From Candidatus Altimarinota bacterium (lineage in GTDB: Bacteria; Cyanobacteriota; Cyanobacteriia; Cyanobacteriales; Microcystaceae), in NCBI GenBank assembly GCA_012031035.1, contig JAAUUT010000005.1, positions 1 through 64,000 of the forward strand: a stretch of DNA of 64,000 nucleotides, in the 5' to 3' direction. The notes under the pieces were generated by a model, which had not been told where the DNA came from, made no database searches, and saw only the letters and a list, made by a program, of their open reading frames with translations. Numbering within the stretch: position 1 is the first letter of the stretch; every line of letters begins with the position of its first letter. Of the stretch, positions 1 through 10,576 are shown in pieces. The position numbers were made by a program, and so were the translations under genes.

Positions 1-170
1 TGTAACCATAGGTTAAGGTAAGGCAGTCCGCAGGTTACCCCTCCTTAAATTGCCACTTGCCCTTGGCGTTTTTGAAGGGAAAGCCAATGAGGTTCTAGTC
101 ACCAAAAGATATAGTTAAACTGGATAATAGGGTAATCGACTAAAAATCTCAGAGAAAAAGCGTAAAGCTG
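1..170. other. Spacer upstream of RNase II gene, no gene seen
   Basis: No open frame with a plausible start or recognisable product was found. An in-frame TAA at 141 closes the RNase II frame, so the coding start must lie after it. The stretch presumably holds the promoter, but no clear sigma-70 boxes could be assigned. Confidence 0.4.
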
Positions 171-2168
171 GTGGAAAAGGGAAAGCTAATTGAATTTAGG
201 CGGCAGGGAGAACGCCGTCTGGCAGTAATAGAGCGTCCAGAAGGCAAAAAAGATTGGATAGTTATTGATGAAGGAGGGGGAAGCCACAAAATTCGCACTC
301 AGCAAGTTGAGTGCGAAATTAGCGGCGGGCCTTATAAGCCTTCAGATATACCTAGCTTTGTTAGGGAAGTGCAACCTTATTTAGATCCTTCTAGCTTGGA
401 GGTGGCATGGGAATTACTAATAGAAGAGGGCAAGGCGGTATCCCCTTCGGAAATGGCACAGCTATTATTTTCCGAGCAAAGTCCAGCCTCTTGTTATGCT
501 GCCCATAGCTTATTATCGGAAGATAAAATTTATTTTAAGCATAAAGGCGAGCTTTACGAACCCCGTTCGGCAAGTCAAGTCGAAGAGATTAAACATCAAA
601 TAGAAGTCGAGCAACAACGTCATCGGGAAAAAGAAGCTTTTTTAGCTCGCATTCAACAAGCTCTAACCGGAGAAAAATAGAATGGGCAGAAAGCGATCGC
701 TCTCATCTAGAAGCTATAGAAAAATTTGTTTTACAGCCAGAACAACCTGCTCGCATGGCTCAAGAAATTTTAAGCTGGATGGAACGGGCGCAAACGCCAG
801 AAGCAGCGTTTGAATTATTGATAGATGTGGGCTTGTGGAGTCCCCACGAAAATCTCTTCCTCCGTCGTAGCGGATATCCGATTCAGTTCTCCAAAAAGGT
901 TCTTGAAGTGGCACAAAAATTGCCTTGAATTTCCTGATGCAGATCCCGATCTCAATCGTTTGGACTTAACACATCTTAAGGTTTATACCATAGATGATGA
1001 AAGTACTGAAGAGATTGATGATGGCTTGAGCGTCGAATCCCTTGAAAATGGGAAGTTTCGTCTGTGGATTCATATTGCCGATCCTAGTCGTATTGTTAAT
1101 CCTGGAGACGAATTGGATTTAGAAGCAAGGCGACGCAGTACTAGTTTGTATTTGCCCACGGGAATGATTTCAATGTTTCCGACTGAACTAGCAACCGGGC
1201 CGATGAGTTTAGTGCAAGGACAATTGTGTCCTGCACTAAGTTTTGGTGTAGTTTTGGATGATACGGGAGCGATTGAAGATTACAGCATTCACACTAGTTC
1301 GATTAAGCCTACTTACCGCCTTACTTATGAAGATGTTGATGAGATGCTCGAACTTGGCATTATAGCCGAACCAGAGGTGGCTATTTTAGCAACGTCTGCT
1401 CAAAAAAGATTAGAATGGCGGCGATCGCAAGGCTCGATTAATATCCAGATGCCAGAAGCGGTTATTAAAGTTAAAGCTGATGGTGAAATCGGAATCGAAT
1501 TGCTTGAGGTTTCGCGATCGCGTCAGTTAGTTGCAGAAATGATGATCTTGGCGGGAGAAGTAGCCGGGAAATACTGTCAGCAGCATAGCTTGCCCGTGCC
1601 GTTTCGGGGACAACCCCAACCCGAACTTCCATCTGATGAAGAACTCTTACTTTTACCAGCCGGGCCAGTAAGGGCTTGCGCTTTGCGTCGATGTATGCCT
1701 CGCAGCGAGATTGCCATCTCGCCAATTCGTCACGCGAGTTTAGGATTGGATACTTATACTCAAGTCACCTCGCCCATTCGCCGTTATACCGATTTATTGG
1801 CTCATTTCCAGCTTAAAGCGCATCTTCGGGGCAACAAACTGCCTTTCTCAAGCGATAAGATGCAGGAAATTCTCTATAACGTGACTTCCTCCGCACAAGA
1901 AGCAGTAGCAGTCGAGCGACAAACTAACCGTTATTGGGGGTTAGAATATTTACGTCGCAATGCCGACCAAGTTTGGCAAGTGCTAGTCTTGCGCTGGCTG
2001 CGCGAAGAAGAGAATTTGGGGATCATTTTGTTAGAAGATTTGGGATTGGAATTGCCCCATCGGTTTGAGCGATCTGTTGCGCTGGGCGATCGCTTAAAAG
2101 TTCAAGTTAGCCGCGCCAATCCCCAACGCGACGAGATCCGCTTCCGAGAGGCGATAGGTTCGGTTTAG
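171..2168 (+). pseudogene. RNase II/R family exoribonuclease, split by two compensating frameshifts
   Basis: This is a 3'-to-5' exoribonuclease of the RNB family, expected to act in cytoplasmic RNA turnover. It starts with GTG at 171, the only start after the upstream stop. The first 169 codons form the N-terminal cold-shock/helical part and end at TAG 678-680, right after an A5 run. One extra A there would let the frame continue as IEWAESDRSHLEAIEKF. That second frame runs to TGA near 926, where one surplus T separates it from the catalytic part, which then reads EFPDADPDLNRLDLTHLKVY. The RNB domain follows, with the acidic cluster TIDDESTEEIDDGLS and the motif TSPIRRYTDLLAHFQLK, then a short S1-like tail. 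The two shifts cancel, giving about 665 residues, the usual size of the cyanobacterial RNase II. Both look like one-base errors; if real, the gene is dead. Confidence 0.85.
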
Positions 2169-2186
2169 CGATCGCTGGTTTTTAAG

Positions 2187-2218
2187 GAAGTATGAAAAAC
2201 ATTTAGAATTCATACTTC
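2187..2218. terminator. Bidirectional hairpin between convergent genes
   Basis: A perfect 10-bp inverted repeat (gaagtatgaa / ttcatacttc, 12-nt loop) lies between the convergent RNase II and M1 peptidase genes. It is flanked by a T run on one side and a T-rich stretch on the other, so it could end transcription from both directions. Confidence 0.6.
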
Positions 2219-2221
2219 TAT

Positions 2222-4774
2222 TTACTTGGCTTTCGCCTCTAACTCAGTAACGCGGCTTTTGAGATCTTGATTTTCCTGTTTAATTTTATCCAATTCATCG
2301 CGCAATTCTTTAATTGCTTTATCGGAACCTAAGTTTTTCTGCACTTTACTAACTGACTCTTCTGCGATGCGTCGCACTCTTCCATCGGGAGTTTGTTCGG
2401 CTAAAGATTGCAGAATTGCGATCGCTTTTGGCGTTTCCATTTGTCCGAGTGCAAAAGAAACCGCTACTTGAGTTAAGAAAAAAGTTTCTTTAGAAATTGC
2501 TTCCAAGCGATCGAGAATTATCTCAAGTTTATCGGGAGTTTGACCGACTGAAATTGCTCCCAACGCGCGAATAGAAGCTAATCGCAGAGGTTGAGGAATT
2601 CCTAACTTGGTATAGTTAAGAATAATATCAACAGCAGCCGGAGAGGTTTTAAGAGTACTCAATCCGCCAATTGCACCGGATGTTACTACTTGATTCCAAC
2701 CCGATCTTTGTTCTAAAACTTTTTTGAGGAAATCAATAACTTCAGCTTCTTTTTCTTTTAAATTCCCCGTTACCATTCCTCCCAAACTTCGGGCGGCAGA
2801 AGCTTCTACGTAATAACTCGCATCGCCTTTTTCCAGAACGTTTTTAATTGCTTCATAGCATTCAAAATTTTTAATTTCTCCTAATGCTTCTACAACAGCG
2901 CGACGAACTTTTGGGTTTTCATCTTGCAATCCTTTAATTAAAGACGCTCCAGCTTGGTCTAATTGTATCTTAGCCAACTGTTTTGCTGCTTCGACGCGAA
3001 CGCCCCAAAATGGATCTTGGGTTAGCGATTCCGATAAAGCTTCGATCGCTTCTAATCCGCCTTTTTTCGCCACAGCAGTTGCAGCATAGATACGCGAAAC
3101 CGGATCGGGATCGTGCTTGAGTTGCGCTTCTAATTCCGAGATAGGATACTCTAGGGTAACGGTTTTGAGGAAGTTATTACCAACATCAAAACTGATAAAA
3201 TCTGGTTTTTTCTCTAGGGGAATGTAGAAGGTTTGTTCTTTTTCATGGATGCGGAAAGTAAATGTTTGAGTGCGATTATCCGCGTACCCAAAACCAATCG
3301 GGATTCTGAGATCGAATAACTCTTTTTCGCTTTGCGTTTGAGTAACGGTTAGTTTCGCGAGATTGTTATCTCCATCCCAAGAATAGGATATTTTATATTC
3401 GGGATGTCCGCCACGGAAGACATATCGATCGAAAAGAAACATTAAATTGTATCCAGTTGTCTTTTCGATCGCCCGCAACAAATCCACCGTTTCTACGGTT
3501 TTATGAGCATTATCGCGCACGAATGTATGAATCGCTTTATCAAACAATTCATCGCCTAAAATGGTGCGAATCATATGATAGACACAAGCGCCTTTTTCAT
3601 ACAAATGGCGATCGTATAATTCGATCGCTTCTCGATAGACATGAGTGACGATAGGACGACGATAGCGAGTAGCATCTTCCTCGATATAACTTCGCGCCTC
3701 TCCTAATAAATAGTAAGCTGCTTCGTCTTTTCCATATTCGTACTCCGTCCACAACACTTCTGAATAGGTCGCCATTCCTTCCTTGATCCAGGCGTGCGAC
3801 CAATGTTTAATAACTACTAAATCGCCAAACCATTGATGGGCGAGTTCGTGAACGACTAAACTTTCTGTATTGCGGTTATCTAAGGTAGCGCGTTCGTCTA
3901 AAAGACAGCGATCGGTTAATAATGTGGTAGAAGTATTCTCCATCCCGCCAAAGATGAAGTCATCGACGCAGACTTGAGCATATTTAGGAAAAGGATAAGC
4001 ATAGCCAAATTTCTGAGAGAAAAACTCAATGGCGCGAGGGGTTTTACCCATACTGCGAAGACCGTCTGCTTCTCGTCCTTTTTCTACATAGTAAGTGACG
4101 GGAATATCATTCCATCGGTCTTTCAATTCGGCAAAATCTCCCACCGCTAGCGTCATCAAATAGGTAGGATGGATTTGTTTTTGCGACCAATGATAAATCC
4201 TATCTTCTTCGATTTCTTCAGTCGCGATCGCCTCTCCGTTAGAAATAGCAATATATTGCTTGGGGACGCGGACGCGGATTTCAGAAGTCGCTAATTGACC
4301 GGGATAATCGAAACAGGGAAACCAGAAGCGCGAATCTTCATCTTCTCCTTGCGTCCAAACTTGCGTCGGTTTGTTGGGATAATGTTCGTCAGGGGAGATA
4401 AAATAGAGTCCGCGTTGAGGATTTTTAACACTATACGCGATCGCGATTTCAATGGGTTTTTCTTCGGTTGGATTGAGGAGGCGAATAGTTAGCTGTTGTC
4501 GGTCGTAATCAAAGGGTTGACTGACGTTATTGACTAAAACCGAATCAATTTGTAAATCGACTGCATCTAAAGTCAGTTGCTTAATTCCCGCACGAACGGG
4601 GGTTAGAATAATCGTACAAGTTCCCTGAAAGCTTTTGTTAGGAATATCTAAGGCTAAATCGAGAAAAATATGATTGACTTGTCCGGGACGATCTGGATTG
4701 TAGTGCGGTTTTGCCCCTGGTAACTCGAAGGGTTTGCGATTGTTATCTTCCGTATCAAAATAAGTGCGCGACAT
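2222..4774 (-). CDS. M1 family zinc aminopeptidase with C-terminal HEAT repeats
   Basis: A metallopeptidase of the gluzincin M1 family that removes N-terminal residues from peptides. The exopeptidase signature GGMEN is at residues 276-280, the zinc motif HELAH at 309-313, and the third zinc ligand is E332 in KEGMA. Residues 30-220 form the N-terminal beta domain. After the catalytic domain, residues from about 580 to 810 carry PBS-lyase-type HEAT repeats (for example DPVSRIYAATAVAKKGG and ENPKVRRAVVEALGEI). A lysine/glutamate-rich coiled coil closes the protein at about 820-850. There is no signal peptide, so it is probably cytoplasmic. Length 850 aa fits long bacterial M1 enzymes with a HEAT tail. 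ATG 4774 is followed directly by conserved-looking sequence. It is monocistronic by context, converging on the RNase II gene. Confidence 0.92.
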   Translation of the reverse strand: MSRTYFDTEDNNRKPFELPGAKPHYNPDRPGQVNHIFLDLALDIPNKSFQGTCTIILTPVRAGIKQLTLDAVDLQIDSVLVNNVSQPFDYDRQQLTIRLLNPTEEKPIEIAIAYSVKNPQRGLYFISPDEHYPNKPTQVWTQGEDEDSRFWFPCFDYPGQLATSEIRVRVPKQYIAISNGEAIATEEIEEDRIYHWSQKQIHPTYLMTLAVGDFAELKDRWNDIPVTYYVEKGREADGLRSMGKTPRAIEFFSQKFGYAYPFPKYAQVCVDDFIFGGMENTSTTLLTDRCLLDERATLDNRNTESLVVHELAHQWFGDLVVIKHWSHAWIKEGMATYSEVLWTEYEYGKDEAAYYLLGEARSYIEEDATRYRRPIVTHVYREAIELYDRHLYEKGACVYHMIRTILGDELFDKAIHTFVRDNAHKTVETVDLLRAIEKTTGYNLMFLFDRYVFRGGHPEYKISYSWDGDNNLAKLTVTQTQSEKELFDLRIPIGFGYADNRTQTFTFRIHEKEQTFYIPLEKKPDFISFDVGNNFLKTVTLEYPISELEAQLKHDPDPVSRIYAATAVAKKGGLEAIEALSESLTQDPFWGVRVEAAKQLAKIQLDQAGASLIKGLQDENPKVRRAVVEALGEIKNFECYEAIKNVLEKGDASYYVEASAARSLGGMVTGNLKEKEAEVIDFLKKVLEQRSGWNQVVTSGAIGGLSTLKTSPAAVDIILNYTKLGIPQPLRLASIRALGAISVGQTPDKLEIILDRLEAISKETFFLTQVAVSFALGQMETPKAIAILQSLAEQTPDGRVRRIAEESVSKVQKNLGSDKAIKELRDELDKIKQENQDLKSRVTELEAKAK

Positions 4775-4862
4775 AGAGATAAGTCAGAAATGCAAAGCTA
4801 ACTAAATTAACCATAGCATTCTGCGGCTTCAAGATTTAGAAATCACCGTGCGATCGAATACA

Positions 4863-5638
4863 TTTGCTGTACAGACAGTGTTGGGGATATTGTAACTAGC
4901 TATGAAGTCGCGCAAGCGATGAATTGTTATCTACAACAAAACGCATATCCTTTTGTGCTTCTGACGGGAGATAATATCTACAACAATGGAGAAATCGAGA
5001 AAATTTCTGCTGTTTTTGAACAACCCTATCAAGCTTTATTAAAACAAAACGTTCGCTTTTATGCGGTTCTAGGCAATCACGATATTCGGACGAATAATGG
5101 CGAAGATGAAATTCGCTATTCGGGATTTCATATGAAAGGGCGTTACTATACCTTTACGCAAGATGCCGTTCAATTTTTTGCGCTCGATACTAATGGAAAT
5201 GCTGCTTGGGAAGAACAGTTAAATTGGTTGGAAGACAATTTAACGAATTCTCAATCTCCTTGGAAAATTGTCTACGGACATCATCCTCTCTATTCTTCGG
5301 GAATGCACGGGAGCGATCGCGATTTAATCGAGCGTTTAGCCCCATTATTTTCTCGTTATGGAGTACAACTTTATCTTAGCGGTCACGACCACAATTACGA
5401 ACGTACTAAGCTAATAGAAGGAACGACTTATCTTGTTTGTGGTGGAGGCTCGAATCCTCGTCCGGTGGGACATTCTTCTTGGACGGCTTGTTCTACCTCA
5501 ACCTTGAGTTTTGCAGCGTTTGAGGTTTATTCTAATTGGATAAAAATCAAAGGCATCGATCGCGAAGGTAATATTTTCGATCGCGCGACAATTTTTAATA
5601 ATTCCGTGCAAAATATCCGTATTAATAGTGCGGTTTGA
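4863..5638 (+). pseudogene. Calcineurin-like metallophosphoesterase (purple acid phosphatase-like), 5' end decayed
   Basis: A dinuclear-metal phosphoesterase fold. Visible motifs are LLTGDNIYN, VLGNHD, YGHHPLY and LSGHDHNYER, which are metal-ligand blocks of the family. The first ligand block (GDxG type) should lie just upstream. The intact frame begins with ATG 4919, but homology-like sequence continues upstream as YEVAQAMNCYLQQ, and the preceding bases read FAV in one frame and then DSVGD in another. This is what a deletion inside an original FAVIGDSG-type motif would leave. No start codon or leader is seen in the spacer from the divergent M1 gene. The remaining 239-residue frame lacks part of the active site, so I read it as a pseudogene rather than a shorter enzyme. 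The substrate is unknown. Confidence 0.75.
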
Positions 5639-5736
5639 TTTGATATATAGAAAGTATTTAGGGCATCTTATTCGTGCCAGCTTCTAGCTCAAACTACATA
5701 AAAATTGGAATTCATAAATCAAATGACTCGCTATAG

Positions 5737-5764
5737 GTAAGGGCGAATAACCATTCGCCCCTAC
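5737..5764. repeat. Short REP-like hairpin (gggcgaat/attcgccc)
   Basis: An 8-bp perfect stem with a 4-nt loop inside GTAAGGGCGAATAACCATTC. It follows the stop of por and lies after the metallophosphoesterase remnant. A degenerate copy occurs at 27201-27228, which suggests a dispersed intergenic repeat. It may serve as a transcription terminator for por. Confidence 0.5.
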
Positions 5765-5772
5765 AGATTGTT

Positions 5773-6750
<978 letters not shown>

Positions 6751-6841
6751 TCATTAATCACTTTTATTTATTTTTACGATCTTAATATCTATAGACAACC
6801 AATTTTTATTTTTTTAAGATACTTTGTAAACAATAGAAGGT

Positions 6842-7377
6842 TTAGAAACCTGAAAGCTTTTGTGGCTCTACAAGTTGGTTGGGATCTAGCAAAAATAAAG
6901 GTGGCTGGTCGCTCAGTTGAATCATTGTCGAACTGATACAGCGAACATTGCCTTGGGCGATGTAGGTTTCTGGGATGGGAGTAAAGGCTGAATCGGGAAC
7001 TCTACGCATAATAGGTGTAGAATCAACGGGCAGACCGACAATTTCACCTTTGTCGCTTTGAATAATTAACAAAATCCGAGGTTGGTTTTTCTCGTTAGTG
7101 GAAAGAGATTGTTTTTGTTCTTGGACAAGCGATGAAGTTTCACCAAAGATTAGATGCGCAACATCGACGACGATGATTTCTTGACCTTGAAAGTTTGTCA
7201 AGCTAACTCCCGTGCCTTGAGGATCTCCGTATACTTTGCCCATTTGAATGACTCTTTGTACGGAATCGATGGGTAGCACAAACCATTCCTGACGAAGGCG
7301 AAAAGAAATAAATTGTTTTGTTTTTCGGTATTACGTCCAGCAGTATGCCGGGAACGAACGAGAGAATTAATAGCCAT
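6842..7377 (-). pseudogene. CheW-like adaptor, last gene of chemotaxis operon, frameshifted near its 5' end
   Basis: A scaffold protein that would couple receptor and CheA kinase. The long frame (6842-7279) begins at LPIDSVQRVIQMGKVYGD, which is already inside a CheW domain. Upstream, ATG 7377 opens a second frame reading MAINSLVRSRHTAGRNTEKQ. After an AAACAAAACAATTTATTT stretch near 7305-7325 the expected FISFRLRQEWFVLPID continues in the other frame. The region is one base short of a whole number of codons (536 nt), consistent with one deleted base. Corrected length is about 178 aa, normal for CheW. It lies downstream of cheA on the same strand, so it belongs to the operon, where a first CheW gene is present at 13041-13550. 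Confidence 0.75.
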
Positions 7378-7492
7378 TTTCAGTAATCAGTGTTTGAAGA
7401 CAGAGGGCAGAAGGAGGGGAAAGGGGAAAGGAAAGAATGTTTACTATTAAACTACTGAACTCCCGAACTCCTGAACTACTAATTTTCATAAT
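7378..7492. repeat. Spacer with short direct repeats (gaactcc, ttcataat)
   Basis: Between cheA and the downstream CheW gene lies low-complexity sequence with imperfect tandem units (ctgaactcccgaactcctg, then ttcataattcataattt) and a purine-rich run. It holds no gene. Such short tandem blocks recur in several spacers of the window. Confidence 0.4.
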
Positions 7493-10400
7493 TCATAATT
7501 TAAAAGAAAGTTGTTTTTGGGTAAGTTGTTGAATGGTTTTGAGAAGTTCTGGCTCTCTAAAAGGTTTGGAGAAATAAGCAGATGCACCGAGATTCATAGC
7601 AATTTGACGGTGTTTCTCGCCACTGCGCGAAGTCAGCATAATTATCGGAAGATTTTGACAGTCGGGATCGGATTTAACGTGGGCCAAAAAGCCGTAACCG
7701 TCGAGACGGGGCATTTCAATATCGCTGACGACTGCTTGAACGACTAATCCGCCTTTGAGTTTGTCTAGGGCATCTTGACCGTCTTTCGCTTGTTCGACGC
7801 GATAGCCAGCTTTTTCTAACGTCATCGCTACGAAGCGACGAACGTTAATTGAATCATCTACCACAAGAATTGTTATTTTGTCAACAAAATCGTTCTTGGT
7901 AGGGTCGCTTGTGCTTCCTGAATTCGATTCGAGAGTGCCTAGAGCATGAGACAGATTGGGGGAATGGGCGGTAGATCCATGATTGTCAATCCAGCGTAGT
8001 AGGGCGATCGCATCTACGAGCGGAACGACTCGACCGTCACCCAAGATCGTACAACCGCTAAACCCTGGCGACATAGCTAAAGTGCCTTCTACCTGACGAA
8101 TCGTAACTTCCTGTTCTCCCCAATAGCGATCCACTAAAATGCCTACCAGATCGTCTCCTTGGGCAATTAAGAGAACCGATTGGTCGTCAATTAGGGGAAC
8201 GGCTTCAGTATCGGCAATCCGATGAGAACGAGAATATTGAAACCATTGACTTAGGCGAATCAGGGGAACCATCGAACCTTCCCAATTCAAGACTTCTTTG
8301 CCAACAGTCGGCAAAATATCTTCGCTCTTGAGGCGAAGCATTTCTTCAACGGTGCTGGTGGGAAAAGCCAACAGCATTTCGCCGCTTTCGACGAGCAACA
8401 CCCGTACTACCGACAGGGTAAAAGGAACGGTAATGGTAAAGGTCGTCCCGATTTCAGGTTGAGTATCTACCTGAATTTCGCCGCGAATTTGTTGTAGGTT
8501 GGTACGAACCACATCCATTCCCACACCGCGACCGGATAAATCGGTAATATTTTCTGCTGTGCTGAATCCCGGCATAAAAATCAACTCTAGCAAGTCGTTT
8601 TTGCTGGCATTTTTGAGATCGGATTCGTCTAGCCCCATTGTGAGAGCCTTGGCACGAATCTTATCGAGGTCGATGCCGCGACCGTCATCGCGAATTGTAA
8701 TAACCGTCTGGTTACCTCGATAAGCGGCACTAATTTCAATACTTCCTTTTTCGGGTTTGCCTACTGTTTGACGTGCCGCAGGAGCTTCGATGCCATGGTC
8801 GAAGGCGTTGCGGAATAAATGCAGAAGCGGATCGTTAAGGGCTTCTAAAATCGTGCGATCGATCAGCGTTCCTCCTCCCCTAACTTTCAGTTCGACTTGC
8901 TTGCTGTACTTTAACTCCATTTCTCGCAAGGCTCTAGGAAAGCGATTTAACAAATCCGAAATCGGTCGCATTCGCAGTTGGGTTAAGCTGCTTTGCATGA
9001 GTTTGGAGGTGCGATTGAGATCGCGGGCCGATCTTTCCGTATCTTCGAGGTTGGTTTGTAGGTCGGTGGTGACTTCTTGAATTTGCACCATCGTTTCCAT
9101 AATTTCCTGAGATACCAAGTGCAATTCGCTGTAGCGATCCATCTCTAAAGAGTCGAATTCTTGCTCGTCTGGAGTAATAGCTCCGATATTGAGTTGAGGA
9201 ACTAATGGCGCGTTAGGAACTTGGTTAGTTGCTACTTTGTCATAAGCGCCGCGCAAGCGAAAGTTGGCTTGTTCTAAATGCTTAACCCGATTGCTCAACG
9301 TCCATAACAAATCGCGCATTCGCTTGAGTTGCAAGTCAAGACCGTTACGTTCGATCGTTAGCTCTCCAAACTGATTGCTTAGCTGGTCGAGTTGGCGAAC
9401 GGCAACGCGAATCGTATTTTCTTCAACTTTTTCATTCGCAGGCGTTTTAGAGCGTCCTTCGGAAGACAAGGGAGCGGGGGGAGACAAGGAAGAATCTTTA
9501 CTTCCGACTTCTGATATGACTTCCGACTTTTCAGAAGTGCTAGCGGCAAGACTATCAAGAGATTCTAGGAATTCTTGAGCTTCTTGGCTAAAGTCTTGGG
9601 TAGGTAAATATTCGATCGCCTCAAATGCTTCAATCTCTTCGATCGCGTTTAGGGCTTCTAATGTCTCTGTTTCTATGGCAATCTCTTCAAAAGATTCTAG
9701 TCCTTCAAATTCTTCAAACTCAGATAGGGATTCTACCTCGTTCTCTTCGATAGGAGGAGTTGGGATGGAATTGAAACCAATTGGTCTTAATTCGGCTGGA
9801 ATAGCAGCAGCTTGTCCGATAAAAACCATCGCTTGCGATCGCCGCCATTCTTGGAGGGCTAAACGCGCGATCGCTTCTGAGTTGTCGGGGTTGGCTTCTA
9901 ATTGCTCGACGATCGATTGGCAGAGGCTGCTAAAGCTTCTTAGCTCTAACATTTCTCCGAGTCCGCCTAATTCTTGAGCGGTAATGGTAAATTCTTCTAC
10001 CAAACAGGGCTTATCAGGATTTTCTAAGACGGCTTCAAGTCTTTGCAAGCATCCTTCTACTTCTGTCTCGAACAACAAGACAGTCATATCTTCGCCTGCT
10101 TCTTCTGAAAGTAGCATGGCAGAATCTTCGTGGGTGGGTTCGCCCAGGCGATCGTGCAGATAGTCGATAATAGGAGCGGTATTTTCTGCGAGCCAGCCTT
10201 GGTCAACATCGCTGCCTTCGCGGTTGAGCGTTGCTATCTGTCGCAGGCGATCGACGCTCCATAATAAGTAACGTTCGATATCGCTATCAATTTGTACTCG
10301 ACCGACTTTGAGGACTTTGAAAAAATCTTCTAGGCGGTGGGCAATTTGAGAGAGATTATGAAAGCCCATCATAGCCGCTCCTCCTTTAATCGAGTGAGCA

Positions 10401-10540
10401 GCACGTAGGACGGCATCCATTTGAGAGCGATCGACTCCATGATTCCCGACACCGATTAATCCCGATTCAATCGTGCTTAGGTACTCTTGTGCTTCGCCCA
10501 AAAAATGGAGTCTGACTTCTTGTTCTTTATCTACTGCCAT
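7493..10540 (-). CDS. Hybrid CheA histidine kinase with C-terminal receiver (PixL/HmpE/PilL-like)
   Basis: The kinase core of a chemotaxis-type pathway. Domains in order: Hpt at about 5-110 with phosphoacceptor His49 in RAAHSIKGG; a glutamate-rich linker at about 260-345; dimerisation/coiled-coil region at about 370-510; HATPase at about 540-720 with LRNAFDHGIE, DDGRGI and SGRGVGMDVV; CheW-like regulatory domain at about 725-860; and a receiver at about 890-1010 with VVDDS, the phosphoacceptor Asp in SDIEMPRLDG and Lys in YFSKPF. The fused receiver is typical of cyanobacterial Tax/Pix/Hmp kinases that steer type IV pilus motility. The start ATG follows a short spacer after the MCP gene, implying co-transcription. 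All catalytic motifs look intact. Which output it controls (phototaxis, gliding, hormogonium development) cannot be read from the sequence. Confidence 0.95.
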   Translation of the reverse strand: MAVDKEQEVRLHFLGEAQEYLSTIESGLIGVGNHGVDRSQMDAVLRAAHSIKGGAAMMGFHNLSQIAHRLEDFFKVLKVGRVQIDSDIERYLLWSVDRLRQIATLNREGSDVDQGWLAENTAPIIDYLHDRLGEPTHEDSAMLLSEEAGEDMTVLLFETEVEGCLQRLEAVLENPDKPCLVEEFTITAQELGGLGEMLELRSFSSLCQSIVEQLEANPDNSEAIARLALQEWRRSQAMVFIGQAAAIPAELRPIGFNSIPTPPIEENEVESLSEFEEFEGLESFEEIAIETETLEALNAIEEIEAFEAIEYLPTQDFSQEAQEFLESLDSLAASTSEKSEVISEVGSKDSSLSPPAPLSSEGRSKTPANEKVEENTIRVAVRQLDQLSNQFGELTIERNGLDLQLKRMRDLLWTLSNRVKHLEQANFRLRGAYDKVATNQVPNAPLVPQLNIGAITPDEQEFDSLEMDRYSELHLVSQEIMETMVQIQEVTTDLQTNLEDTERSARDLNRTSKLMQSSLTQLRMRPISDLLNRFPRALREMELKYSKQVELKVRGGGTLIDRTILEALNDPLLHLFRNAFDHGIEAPAARQTVGKPEKGSIEISAAYRGNQTVITIRDDGRGIDLDKIRAKALTMGLDESDLKNASKNDLLELIFMPGFSTAENITDLSGRGVGMDVVRTNLQQIRGEIQVDTQPEIGTTFTITVPFTLSVVRVLLVESGEMLLAFPTSTVEEMLRLKSEDILPTVGKEVLNWEGSMVPLIRLSQWFQYSRSHRIADTEAVPLIDDQSVLLIAQGDDLVGILVDRYWGEQEVTIRQVEGTLAMSPGFSGCTILGDGRVVPLVDAIALLRWIDNHGSTAHSPNLSHALGTLESNSGSTSDPTKNDFVDKITILVVDDSINVRRFVAMTLEKAGYRVEQAKDGQDALDKLKGGLVVQAVVSDIEMPRLDGYGFLAHVKSDPDCQNLPIIMLTSRSGEKHRQIAMNLGASAYFSKPFREPELLKTIQQLTQKQLSFKL

Positions 10541-10576
10541 ATGTCAGTTATCAGTTATCAGTGACCGCGATCCAAA

